From: Bradyrhizobium diazoefficiens
Lineage (GTDB): Bacteria > Pseudomonadota > Alphaproteobacteria > Rhizobiales > Xanthobacteraceae
Length of the DNA stretch: 64,000 nt
Reading direction: 5' to 3'
Assembly: GCF_018131015.1 (NCBI RefSeq)
Contig: NZ_JAFCJJ010000014.1
Location: 116,032-180,031 of the forward strand
Both the position numbers and the translations under genes were made by a program. A model generated the notes under the pieces. It was not told where the DNA came from and made no database searches. It saw only the letters and a program-made list of their open reading frames with translations. Of the stretch, positions 25,413-39,505 are shown in pieces. Every line of letters begins with the position of its first letter. Position 1 is the first letter of the stretch.

Positions 25413-25553
25413 CGATCTCGTTCCCTTTCTGTTGCCGGATGTTTCAGTCTGACCGGATTGGCGCGGCAAAGTCACCCCTCGCTCGGCGGTCCCGTCGGCT
25501 TGAAAATGCCTGACTTGGCCCGATATGATGCCACGCTTGGGAGCGGGTGGACG

Positions 25554-25685
25554 ATGTTGCGTCGGTGTGTCCTCGTGTTTTGCCTGGTCGCGCTCGGCCT
25601 CGCGCTGAACGGATGCACCAAGTGCGGCCCGATCTGGGACGACTGGCTGCATTCGCCGAAATCGTGCAAATCGGATCGGCTCTGA
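25554..25685 (+). CDS. Very small lipoprotein
   Basis: The 43-residue ORF (MLRRCVLVFCLVALGLALNG) has a lipoprotein signal with LNGC lipobox and a mature part containing CTKCGPIWDDWL and SPKSC. The mature peptide is about 23 residues with three cysteines including the lipidated one. It precedes the secreted gene at 25760. Confidence 0.6.
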   Translation: MLRRCVLVFCLVALGLALNGCTKCGPIWDDWLHSPKSCKSDRL

Positions 25686-25759
25686 CGGGCCGGGACCGGC
25701 GCCCGGGCAGTGAAGAACGACACGGGATCCGCTCCCGATCGACAATCAAGGAGCAAGTG

Positions 25760-26056
25760 ATGAAGCTTTTCCGTATGGCGGCGGTGCTGGCGGTGCTGAC
25801 CACGCCGGTCTTCGCGCAGGACGCGCCCCATATCAATCTGCTGGCGGATCAACCCAGCAAGACGGATGAAGAGAAGGAGAGGGATGCCGCGCGCGACAAG
25901 GCCTACAAGGAAACCTTGAAGAAGATTCCGGACGCCAAGGCGTCCAACGATCCCTGGGGCGGCATGCGCACCGAGCCGTCGAAGCCGGCTGCGCCGCCGA
26001 AGGCGTCCGCGACGAACACGGCCAAGAAGCCCAAGGCCGGCACCGCCGCCAATTGA
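25760..26056 (+). CDS. Small secreted protein with KAYK-IP-DPW motif (copy 2)
   Basis: The 98-residue protein has a short signal peptide cleaved near VFAQD and starts at an ATG behind AAGGAGC. KAYKETLKKIPDAKASNDPW parallels the segment in the protein at 21783-22028. The C-terminus is rich in Pro, Ala and Lys. It is the second member of this local paralog pair. The function is unknown. Confidence 0.7.
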   Translation: MKLFRMAAVLAVLTTPVFAQDAPHINLLADQPSKTDEEKERDAARDKAYKETLKKIPDAKASNDPWGGMRTEPSKPAAPPKASATNTAKKPKAGTAAN

Positions 26057-26162
26057 TCGTGCTTCCGGCCGGAAGCGGCAGCTGCCGCCGGCCGGGACTC
26101 CTCTTTGCCGGTCCGCTTCCTACATTCCGCCGGGAGGGCGTAGGGTTAGAGGAGGCGCAGGC

Positions 26163-26417
26163 ATGGTGGATCGTCCGCGGGATCTCGCCGAACGCATGGC
26201 GCGCCGGCGCAAGGCGGCTGCCGAAGCGGGCGAGGGGGCCGGTGACGGCTATCTGCGCGAGACCTTCACCTTGCCGCGCACGGCGGCGCGGGAGAGGGCG
26301 CAGGCCTTCTTCGCCCGCTATCCCAAGGCCGGCTATATGAGCGAAGTCGAGCACTGGCGCGAACTGCCCGGCGGCGACATCCAATTCACCATGCGCCGGC
26401 TGCGCAGCGCCGACTAG
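26163..26417 (+). CDS. Small conserved protein, unknown function
   Basis: The 84-residue cytoplasmic protein (MVDRPRDLAERMARRRKAAA start) ends with WRELPGGDIQFTMRRLRSAD. It has no signal or membrane helix. The ATG follows AGGAGGCGCAGGC. The protein is rich in Arg and charged, with an aromatic stretch FFARYPKAGYMSEVEHW. No function is recognised. Confidence 0.6.
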   Translation: MVDRPRDLAERMARRRKAAAEAGEGAGDGYLRETFTLPRTAARERAQAFFARYPKAGYMSEVEHWRELPGGDIQFTMRRLRSAD

Positions 26418-26504
26418 TTCTTCGCATTGCCCGATGTGGTGCGGGAACACCCGCGCTGCGGCGCACCAGGGCGCGGTGGACCCGCCGATCCCGGGCCAGC
26501 CCGG

Positions 26505-26690
26505 TCAGGCCGATTTGCGCGCGGCCTTCAGTTCCCGATCGATGCGCAGCTGCACGCGACGGATCGCCAGGAGATCGATCTTGGTCTCCGTCTTTCCTGT
26601 CTTGAGCTGGTCGCCGATCCGGAACTGCCACTGCCAGACTCCGGGTAACGCCGTCTTTGCGACCGTGTACTCGATGCCCCGGTGATTCAT
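26505..26690 (-). CDS. Small conserved rhizobial protein
   Basis: The 61-residue protein (MNHRGIEYTVAKTALPGVWQ start) is preceded by GGAGG. It has two Trp, charged C-terminal residues (RVQLRIDRELKAARKSA) and no signal. I recognise the sequence type as common in Bradyrhizobium but know no function. Confidence 0.6.
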   Translation of the reverse strand: MNHRGIEYTVAKTALPGVWQWQFRIGDQLKTGKTETKIDLLAIRRVQLRIDRELKAARKSA

Positions 26691-26963
26691 CGCCGCCTCC
26701 GCAAATTCACGCCTTCCACCACAGTTAACATGTTGGTCATCATAATATTCCGGCGGGAAGCGAATACTGACCTTTGGTGCGGTATCCCCATCGGAATCCG
26801 GCAGGCGGCACAATTTTAAAAAAGCGAAATCCGGTGGTCGGAGCGAAGTTGCCGGCGAGGGGCGCAGCACGCTTTCGGAACTCTGTTCACGGCAGGAGAA
26901 CCACGGGCAATGCCGCCGTTTCCGGGGCGGAAGGAAAGCCGTGAGCCGCTGCCGCCGCGCATG

Positions 26964-26995
26964 AAAAAAGCCCCGCCCGGGAGAGCCAGGCGGGG
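26964..26995 (-). terminator. Strong leftward Rho-independent terminator
   Basis: Read leftward, CCCCGCC (26995-26989) pairs with GGCGGGG (26977-26971) and is followed by CTTTTTT (26970-26964). No leftward gene is visible before it, which makes an independent small transcript likely. Confidence 0.75.
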
Positions 26996-27045
26996 TGAGA
27001 GGCTATTGGAGGCTGAGGTGCTGGGCTGCAACACCATAGCCACAT
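26964..27045 (-). ncRNA. Candidate small RNA ending at a strong terminator
   Basis: The leftward sequence before the terminator has no convincing coding gene. A TTGTCA-like -35 near 27080 would start a transcript around 27040, giving an RNA of about 80 nt. A 52-codon ORF starting MWLWCCS runs through the terminator and is unlikely to be real. This is a prediction from the isolated terminator only. Confidence 0.35.
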
Positions 27046-27250
27046 GACCCTAGTCCCTTGAGCTTACGGCAGCCTGACAAGCGAGGAGGTCGGGACGCCT
27101 TTCGATTCGCGCGGGCCCCGCTGGAGACTTCTGTCAGCGTCCCAATTAGGCCATCCGCTCGCACAACTTAGGACACAACCATCGACGACACTTTCGCCCG
27201 CACGGCGAAGCCATGGGGGATACGTGGCGCGCCGATAACGGGGTGGCATC

Positions 27251-27340
27251 ATGGACAACGTGGAGCGGTCGTTCGCCGCCGCGACGGCGGCCGGCCTGGT
27301 CGTGTTGATCATCGGCATCGTGCTGCTGGCGCTGATGTAG
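27251..27340 (+). CDS. 29-residue membrane micro-protein
   Basis: MDNVERSFAAATAAGLVVLI and eight more residues make a polar N-terminus followed by one membrane helix of about 18 residues. A GGGGTGG site precedes the ATG. It may be real, but a peptide this short could also be a chance ORF. Confidence 0.4.
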   Translation: MDNVERSFAAATAAGLVVLIIGIVLLALM

Positions 27341-27511
27341 GGCGGCGTAACGATGGATGCGGGACCCCGCCGTTCAGGCGCTCCCGCGCCCTCGACAACA
27401 AAAAATCGAAAACAACCCCATGCACTGGTGGGGCGTGGGCGATTTCGCTGTTCCGTCAATGACTTGATAGAGGTATTTAGACACCTTGACCGCGCATGGC
27501 TCGGCTTTCCG

Positions 27512-27542
27512 GGCCGCCGGCCTTCCCAGGAGGCCGGCGGCC
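27512..27542. repeat. Perfect 12-base hairpin upstream of recA
   Basis: GGCCGCCGGCCT and AGGCCGGCGGCC form a perfect stem with a seven-base loop. No T-run follows on either strand. It lies 55 bases before the recA SOS box and may end an upstream transcript or belong to a dispersed palindrome. Nothing else is seen in 27341-27596. Confidence 0.55.
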
Positions 27543-27596
27543 GAGTCGGTCTCTCACCGTTCCCTTGGCGGAGTCTGGGCACTCAGTCCAATAAAA

Positions 27597-27632
27597 GAAC
27601 ATATTGCGAACTGAGAACAAATAGGGTACAGT
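27597..27632 (+). promoter_or_regulatory. recA SOS box and promoter
   Basis: GAAC-ATATTGC-GAAC (27597-27611) is a perfect alphaproteobacterial LexA box (GAAC-N7-GAAC). A third GAAC lies at 27615. It overlaps the -35 TTGCGA (27604-27609), which with a 17-base spacer leads to TACAGT (27627-27632). LexA bound here would block polymerase. Confidence 0.85.
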
Positions 27633-27703
27633 GTTTTTATCGCCGAACCGGCCCGCCAACGTTTGTCCCCCGCGCGAATCCTCGCCATAAGGAGCACGAC
27701 CCA

Positions 27704-28792
<1,089 letters not shown>

Positions 28793-28838
28793 GGGTTAAG
28801 ACAGTGAAGCGTAACGCGTAGAGTTTTACGCGAGAGGC

Positions 28839-28889
28839 GGGCGCTGAGGACGTTGAGTTGCCGACGTCGTCAGCGCCCGTTTTCTTTTT
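28839..28889 (+). terminator. recA terminator
   Basis: GGGCGCTGAGGACG (28839-28852) pairs with CGTCGTCAGCGCCC (28865-28878) with one mismatch and is followed by GTTTTCTTTTT. It is a clear rightward Rho-independent terminator. Confidence 0.85.
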
Positions 28890-28909
28890 GTGGGCACGAG
28901 CGAGCGCGG

Positions 28910-29914
28910 GTGATCCCGGTGAAGCGTCTGATTCTGACAACAGATTCGTCCGCCGCCGGGTGCCTCCAACGTGCAGGCATCGGCGACCTCGCGATTGCGA
29001 TCGAGCGTCGGCTCGTCTGGGGACAGCTGCCGTCTGACGCCGAACTCGAAGCATTCTTCGCACCCCGCGCGATGCAGCCGCACGGACTTCATTGGCTCGA
29101 CGATACGCCGCACTGGCGCCTCGAAAAATGGGGGGTGAAGGGGCGTGGATTGGCCGAGCTGTTGTCGGAATTTGGCTCAGGCGAACTGTGGATGGGTCCG
29201 CAGCCAAATGCGCAGTTGATCTTGACTTGGCTGCTCGACCATTGCGGCAATGAGAAAGCGACGGTCTCCAAACTTGCGATGCGTCACCTGGACGTTGCCG
29301 TTGGCGACCTTGATCCGGGGCAACTTGCGCAGCTGAGTCCGCCTGTTGTCGCACTCACGCAAAACCACGTTGAACTCGCAGGTCATGCGTGGCGAGCCTG
29401 GCGCGCGCCGACGCCGCAGGCCTGGTTCGATCTTCTTAAGGTGGATTTGAGCCCGCTTCCTCAACTTGAGGAGGGCGCTACGGAGCTCCTCGAGGAGCTT
29501 CCGGATATCGCCACCGGTCTTGGAGCCACGGAGACGCGGATAATGGAGCTGATCGCGCCAGGCAACGTCCAACCCTTCGACGTCTTCCCGGGATATCAGA
29601 AGCGCAACGAGCGGCGCGTCTTCAACTACTGGGAAGTGGGGGCGCTGCTTGATGGTCTCGCGCGATGTCCGGTGCCGGCCGTATCGGGGCTAAATGAAGG
29701 CCCGTTTTCGCTCGATATGCATGACGATTCTCTCCGCCACGCGCGGTACAAGCAATCTCGTTTGTCGCTCACCGAGCTCGGGAAGGCGGTGCTGGCAGGA
29801 GAAGAGGATTTCCTCCACCATAATCCGATCCATCGCTGGTGGGGTGGTACCGAACTGACCAACGAACGGTTATGGCGATGGGATCTCCAAAGCCGTTCGC
29901 TGGTCGCGCCTTAA
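28910..29914 (+). CDS. DUF1835-like protein of unknown function
   Basis: The frame gives 334 residues from a GTG at 28910 (or 331 from a GTG at 28919); neither has a good ribosome site. The N-terminus (RLILTTDSSAAGCLQRAG, then VWGQLPSDAEL) resembles DUF1835 domains, and the C-terminal half contains LSLTELGKAVLAGEEDF, HHNPIHRWWGGTELT and RLWRWD, the pattern of the DUF1835-partner domain. Such proteins occur in many genomes without known function. It starts 21 bases after the recA T-run, so it needs its own promoter or read-through. Confidence 0.6.
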   Translation: MIPVKRLILTTDSSAAGCLQRAGIGDLAIAIERRLVWGQLPSDAELEAFFAPRAMQPHGLHWLDDTPHWRLEKWGVKGRGLAELLSEFGSGELWMGPQPNAQLILTWLLDHCGNEKATVSKLAMRHLDVAVGDLDPGQLAQLSPPVVALTQNHVELAGHAWRAWRAPTPQAWFDLLKVDLSPLPQLEEGATELLEELPDIATGLGATETRIMELIAPGNVQPFDVFPGYQKRNERRVFNYWEVGALLDGLARCPVPAVSGLNEGPFSLDMHDDSLRHARYKQSRLSLTELGKAVLAGEEDFLHHNPIHRWWGGTELTNERLWRWDLQSRSLVAP

Positions 29915-29916
29915 GC

Positions 29917-32787
<2,871 letters not shown>

Positions 32788-32813
32788 GGGTCCTCGCTTC
32801 AGGAATTGCTGTC

Positions 32814-32854
32814 ATCGCCCGCCTAGTGCGCACTTGCGCACAGGGGCGGGCGAT
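32814..32854. repeat. 41-base palindrome between gcvH and gcvP
   Basis: ATCGCCCGCC (32814-32823) pairs perfectly with GGCGGGCGAT (32845-32854), and an inner TGCGCA-CT-TGCGCA completes a near-full stem. The form is that of dispersed rhizobial palindromic elements. It may affect gcvP expression relative to gcvH. Confidence 0.65.
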
Positions 32855-32904
32855 CCAGTACGCCGCGGCCCATCGGCCCTAGCCGAACCGGCTGCGTTTA
32901 CTGG

Positions 32905-32926
32905 ATGCCCCGCCTTCGCGGGGCAT
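32905..32926. repeat. Short hairpin between gcvH and gcvP
   Basis: ATGCCCCGC and GCGGGGCAT form a nine-base stem with a CTTC loop. It is a second palindrome in the same gap and resembles the ends of dispersed repeats. Confidence 0.55.
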
Positions 32927-32963
32927 GACAGTGAGTGTGTGGTGACGGCTCGGATCATCTTCA

Positions 32964-33332
32964 TCACGCCGTGTGGGCCTTGTAGGCGGCTTCATCCATG
33001 AGGCCGCCGAGCTCGCTCTTGTCGGCGATCCTGATCTTGAAGAACCAGCCCTTGCCCATGGGGTCCGCATTCACCAGCGCCGGCTCCTCGACCACCAGCG
33101 GGTTGGTTTCGACCACCTCGCCCGTAACAGGTGCGTAGACATCGGAGGCGGCCTTGACCGACTCGACCACGGCGGCGGCTTCCCCCTTCTTCAGCACCCG
33201 GCCGTCGCCGGGCAGTTCGACGAACACGACGTCGCCGAGCTGGGACTGCGCGTAGTCGGTGATGCCGACGGTGGCGACGTCACCGATGATCGCCAGCCAT
33301 TCGTGGTCGGAGGTGTACAGCGTCGTGGTCAT
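32964..33332 (-). CDS. gcvH: Glycine cleavage system H protein
   Basis: The 122-residue lipoyl protein has the lipoylation segment VVESVKAASDVYAP, with the lipoylated Lys at 60. The typical DHEWLAIIGDVATVGITDYA start is present. It carries the aminomethyl intermediate between P, T and L proteins. It follows gcvT by 11 bases. Confidence 0.96.
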   Translation of the reverse strand: MTTTLYTSDHEWLAIIGDVATVGITDYAQSQLGDVVFVELPGDGRVLKKGEAAAVVESVKAASDVYAPVTGEVVETNPLVVEEPALVNADPMGKGWFFKIRIADKSELGGLMDEAAYKAHTA

Positions 33333-33343
33333 TGGTCGGATCC

Positions 33344-34492
33344 TCAGCGTTTGTAGGTGTTTTTCACGAAGGGCATGGCGGCGACGGCAAGCGGCAGGCG
33401 CTGCCCGCGCACCTCGGCGAAGAGTCTTGTGCCGAGCGCGCTTTGGCCCGTAGGGACGTAGCCCATCGCGACCGGTGCGTTCAGGCTCGGGCCGAAACCG
33501 CCCGAGGTGACCTTTCCGATTGGCTCGCCGCCCGCGCTGTCGGCGAACAGCAGCGCGCCCTCGCGCACCGGCGCGCGGCCATCAGGGCGCAGGCCGACGC
33601 GGCGGCGGGACGCGCCGTTGTCGAAGTGTGCGAGAATCCTGTCGGCTCCGGGAAAGCCGCCAGCGCGGGTGCCGCCGGTGCGGCGGCTCTTCTGCACCGA
33701 CCATTCCAGCGCAGCCTCGACCGGCGTGGTCGTGGTGTCGATGTCGTGGCCGAAGAGGCAGAGCCCGGCCTCCAGCCGCAGGCTGTCGCGGGCTCCCAGG
33801 CCGATCGGCAGCACGTCTGGATTTTCGAGCAGCGTCTTCGCGAGCCGCTCGGCGTCCCCTGCGGGAACCGAAATTTCAAAGCCGTCTTCGCCGGTGTAAC
33901 CGGAGCGCGAGACGAAGCAGTCGAGGCCGGCGGCCCGGTGCGGACCGGCGTCCATGAACTTCATCGACGGCGCCTCTGCACACAATTTCGCCAGCGCCGA
34001 TTCGGCCCCAGGGCCCTGCAGCGCAATCAGTGCGCGGTCAGACAGCAAATCGATGATGCAGTCGTCCGAGAGAGCAGCGCGCAGATGCGCCTCGTCCGCG
34101 TCCTTGCAGGCGGCGTTGACGACCAGGAACAGGTGATCGCCGAAATTGGCGACCATCAGATCGTCGAGAATCCCGCCATCCGCATTGGTGAACTGGGCGT
34201 AGCGCTGCCGTCCCGGTGCAACCGAAACGATATCCTGCGGCACCAGGCGCTCCAGCGCGCGGGCGGCGTCCTCGATTCTCCCGGATTTCGGGCGAAGGGC
34301 GATCTGGCCCATGTGGGAGACATCGAACAGGCCGGCTGCCCCGCGGGTATGCAGGTGTTCCTTCAGGACCCCGGCCGGATATTGCACGGGCATGTCATAG
34401 CCCGCGAACGGCACCATCTTGCCGCCCAGGGAGACGTGAAGGTCGTAAAGGGGGGTACGCTTGAGGGATTCTCGGTCGTCGCGCGCCAGCAT
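33344..34492 (-). CDS. gcvT: Aminomethyltransferase (T protein)
   Basis: The 382-residue protein begins at MLARDDRESLKRTPLYDLH; the ATG at 34492 is preferred to an upstream in-frame start that would lie inside the riboswitch platform. Conserved features are KMVPFAGYDMPVQY, LFDVSHMGQ, and the folate-region SRSGYTGEDGFEI. It transfers the methylene group to tetrahydrofolate. It heads gcvTHP and is under glycine riboswitch control. Confidence 0.95.
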   Translation of the reverse strand: MLARDDRESLKRTPLYDLHVSLGGKMVPFAGYDMPVQYPAGVLKEHLHTRGAAGLFDVSHMGQIALRPKSGRIEDAARALERLVPQDIVSVAPGRQRYAQFTNADGGILDDLMVANFGDHLFLVVNAACKDADEAHLRAALSDDCIIDLLSDRALIALQGPGAESALAKLCAEAPSMKFMDAGPHRAAGLDCFVSRSGYTGEDGFEISVPAGDAERLAKTLLENPDVLPIGLGARDSLRLEAGLCLFGHDIDTTTTPVEAALEWSVQKSRRTGGTRAGGFPGADRILAHFDNGASRRRVGLRPDGRAPVREGALLFADSAGGEPIGKVTSGGFGPSLNAPVAMGYVPTGQSALGTRLFAEVRGQRLPLAVAAMPFVKNTYKR

Positions 34493-34508
34493 CACAGGGC
34501 CCTCGGTG

Positions 34509-34540
34509 GTTCCCCGGGGACGATTCCCCGGAAGCAACCA
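34509..34540 (-). promoter_or_regulatory. Expression-platform hairpin ahead of gcvT
   Basis: Read leftward, CCGGGGA and TCCCCGG pair around a four-base loop, and GGTT/AACC extend the stem. It lies between the second glycine aptamer and the gcvT start, ending 16 bases before the ATG. It could gate ribosome access. There is no T-run, so translational control is more likely than termination. Confidence 0.5.
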
Positions 34541-34544
34541 GTCG

Positions 34545-34725
34545 AAGCCCCATCTGTCGCTGTGCCTGAGAGTATTATCCCGTCGGCGGGCGCGATCCGG
34601 GTCTTAAGGCCCGTCGGCGCCTCTTTCCAGATGTCGTCAAAGCCACGCGGTCCTTTTGCCTGAGAGTTTCCGGGGCGGTTGCTCCTTCGGCGCCGGCTAG
34701 CTGAAGCCGGTCTCTCCCGACGTGG
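34545..34725 (-). promoter_or_regulatory. Tandem glycine riboswitch
   Basis: The leftward leader of gcvT contains two glycine aptamers. Aptamer 1 runs from about 34722 to 34648 and shows CGGGAGAG, CCGAAGGAGCAACC and AACTCTCAGGCAAAAGGACC. Aptamer 2 runs to about 34547 and shows GCCGACGG and ATACTCTCAGGCACAGCGACAG. The twin layout binds glycine cooperatively in characterised systems and turns on glycine cleavage. Exact edges are approximate. Confidence 0.88.
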
Positions 34726-34979
34726 CCGTACGATACAGATGGGTACAGACCACAGGGCGGCCAAGCCTGTCAACGCGGCATCAAGGCCTTTCAACGGGGA
34801 TTGCAGCGGGATTGCGCGCCTGCGGCAACCCACTGATCTCTCTACACAGTTTCTGGACAGCGAAGCTTGCCTTGTCTAAAAGCGCTATCACCCGCAGATA
34901 TCAGCCTTAATTCGAGGTTCGGGCGGGGCCAAGCACACCCGATTGGATGAACATGAGCGGCAACGAAACCAGGTCGAAC

Positions 34980-37658
<2,679 letters not shown>

Positions 37659-37664
37659 GAGCCC

Positions 37665-38903
37665 ATGCGCCTCGTTCCGCGCGGACGTGGCCTGCGCGAT
37701 CCCGATCTGAGGGATCGCCTCTACGAATTGCTGGAGCACGATCCGCTGGCCTATTCGGTCGGATCGCGCTTCATCCAGCTCATCATCGGCGTCATCGTGC
37801 TCAACGTGACCGCGATGATCCTTGCCTCGGTGCCGGAGCTGGACGCGCGGTTCGACACGCTGTTCTCGGCCATCAGCATCCTGGCCGTCACCGTGTTCGC
37901 GCTGGAATATGCCGCGCGGCTGTGGACGGTTGCGGGCCATACGCAGCGCCAAGGCTCCGTGCAGGGCTCGGCGCTCGCCGACCGGCTCTCCTACGCCTTC
38001 TCCGCGCTCGGCATCATCGACCTCCTGGCCTTCCTGCCGGCGGCGATCGTGCTGGCCACGGACCGGCACGCGACGCTGGCCGGGCTCGGCGTGCTGCCGT
38101 TCTTCAAGCTGGTCCGTTACTCGCCGGCGATGCGCTCGCTGCTCGCGGCCGTGCATGCCGAGCGGCGGGCGCTGATCGGCTGTGTCGTCATCCTGGCCGG
38201 CGTGGTCCTGACCTTCGCCTCGCTGCTCTACGCCGTCGAGCGTGACGTGCAGCCGAGCAAGCTCGGCACCATCCCGGACGCGATGTGGTGGGCGATCGTG
38301 ACGCTCGGCACCGTCGGCTATGGCGACGTCGTGCCGGTGACGCCGCTCGGCAAAACCATCTCGGTGTTCGCGATCATCTCGGGCTTTGCCATGATCGCGC
38401 TGCCGGTCGCCATCATCTCCTCGGCGTTCGCGGAGGAGGTGAAGCGACGCGACTTCGTCGTGACCTGGGGCATGCTGGCGCGGGTGCCGCTGTTCTCGCA
38501 TCTGTCGGCGTCCGAGATCGCCGACATCATGCGGCTCTTGCGCGCCCGCACGATCGAGCAGGGCGAGATCCTGGTGCGGCGCGGGGACGTCGCCTCGTCG
38601 ATGTATTTCATCACTGCCGGCGAGGTCGAGATCGCGCTGCCGAGCCAGCAGGTGCGGCTCGGCGACGGCACCTTCTTCGGCGAGATCGCGCTGCTGCACA
38701 AGACAAAGCGCAGCGGCACGGTGACCGCGACGCGCAAGACGCGTCTGTTGCTGCTCGACGCCCAGGACTTTCACGCCCTGATCGCGCGCATGCCGACGCT
38801 CGCCGCGCATGTCCACCAGACCGCGAAAGCGCGGCTGGGTGAGACCGGCGATCTTGCGGCGGCCGAGCTCGAGCAAGCCGAGCAGGACGGCACCGACCGC
38901 TGA
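37665..38903 (+). CDS. Cyclic-nucleotide-gated potassium channel (MloK1-type)
   Basis: The 412-residue protein has six membrane helices (about residues 34-250) with pore selectivity filter TVGYGD (216-221), followed by a C-linker and a cyclic nucleotide-binding domain (about 280-400). The phosphate-binding cassette (FFGEIALLHKTKRSGTVTA) includes the conserved Gly-Glu and an Arg. This is the arrangement of the Mesorhizobium MloK1 channel. It starts six bases after the alaS stop. The S4 helix has few positive residues, so voltage control is unlikely. Confidence 0.92.
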   Translation: MRLVPRGRGLRDPDLRDRLYELLEHDPLAYSVGSRFIQLIIGVIVLNVTAMILASVPELDARFDTLFSAISILAVTVFALEYAARLWTVAGHTQRQGSVQGSALADRLSYAFSALGIIDLLAFLPAAIVLATDRHATLAGLGVLPFFKLVRYSPAMRSLLAAVHAERRALIGCVVILAGVVLTFASLLYAVERDVQPSKLGTIPDAMWWAIVTLGTVGYGDVVPVTPLGKTISVFAIISGFAMIALPVAIISSAFAEEVKRRDFVVTWGMLARVPLFSHLSASEIADIMRLLRARTIEQGEILVRRGDVASSMYFITAGEVEIALPSQQVRLGDGTFFGEIALLHKTKRSGTVTATRKTRLLLLDAQDFHALIARMPTLAAHVHQTAKARLGETGDLAAAELEQAEQDGTDR

Positions 38904-38907
38904 GCGG

Positions 38908-39414
38908 TCAGCTCTTCTTCAGGAAAACATAATCCGCGGAGTAGGGCGCGCTTTTGAACTCCCCCGCCTTGTTGCAGGCGCCGTCGAGCTTGCCGCCATT
39001 TGTGTTGATGCGCTGGACCGTGGTGACCGGCGTCAGCACGCCGCTGCCGCGGCGGGAGACCACATCCAGCTTGAGCCAGGGGATATCGGCACCCGTCGCG
39101 CCCGGCGCGTTGCCGATGGCCTTGCCGGTGATGGCGCTGCCGTCGGCGAGCTCCCAGTTCGGGCCGGCATAGTGCCGGCCGATTGTTTTGCCCTCGGACA
39201 GCAGTGTCGCGATCGGTTCGCGGAAGGCCCAGGCGAGCTTGCCGTCGGCGGCGAACTTGCACTCATAGACCTGCGCGCCCTCGGCGTGGACGCTGAGCAC
39301 GAAAGCCTCGCCCGGTGCGGCAACGGCGTCGGGGAGTGGGTCTGCAGCGACAGCGGACCCGGCCATTGCGGCGAGCAGGAACAGGCAGGGGACGGCAGGC
39401 TTGATGAACATCAT
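38908..39414 (-). CDS. DUF3455-family secreted protein
   Basis: The 168-residue protein has a signal peptide cleaved near AVAAD. The mature part matches DUF3455: VYECKFAADGKLAWAFREP, IGRHYAGPNWELADGS, VQRINTNGGKLDGACNKAG. Two cysteines (YECK and GACN) are conserved. The function of the family is unknown. It converges on the channel gene with a four-base gap. Confidence 0.85.
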   Translation of the reverse strand: MMFIKPAVPCLFLLAAMAGSAVAADPLPDAVAAPGEAFVLSVHAEGAQVYECKFAADGKLAWAFREPIATLLSEGKTIGRHYAGPNWELADGSAITGKAIGNAPGATGADIPWLKLDVVSRRGSGVLTPVTTVQRINTNGGKLDGACNKAGEFKSAPYSADYVFLKKS

Positions 39415-39432
39415 GGTCTCCGCAAAGGCTTC

Positions 39433-39467
39433 AAAAAGAAACGGGCCGCGCTGGTCGCGCGGCCCGT
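39433..39467 (-). terminator. icd terminator
   Basis: Read leftward, ACGGGCCGCGC (39467-39457) pairs with GCGCGGCCCGT (39451-39441), followed by TTCTTTTT (39440-39433). It ends the icd transcript before the DUF3455 gene start. Confidence 0.8.
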
Positions 39468-39505
39468 GATGATGTCTGGCCCAGTCGGGCGAAATTGCGG
39501 ACGGC

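Larger units (their letters stand above)
26691..27250. other. 560-base gap with a candidate small RNA
   Basis: No convincing protein gene is seen between the small gene ending at 26690 and the micro-ORF at 27251. The 5' part presumably holds the leftward promoter of the 26505-26690 gene, and a leftward terminator sits at 26964-26995. Confidence 0.5.

Noticed and set aside
26964..27041. MWLW-starting ORF resembling a Trp leader peptide
   Set aside because: It has only two Trp codons, no stop before the terminator, and no trp gene follows.
27353..27703. Upstream in-frame extension of recA
   Set aside because: The region contains the SOS box, promoter and a hairpin, and recA has a good ribosome site at 27704.
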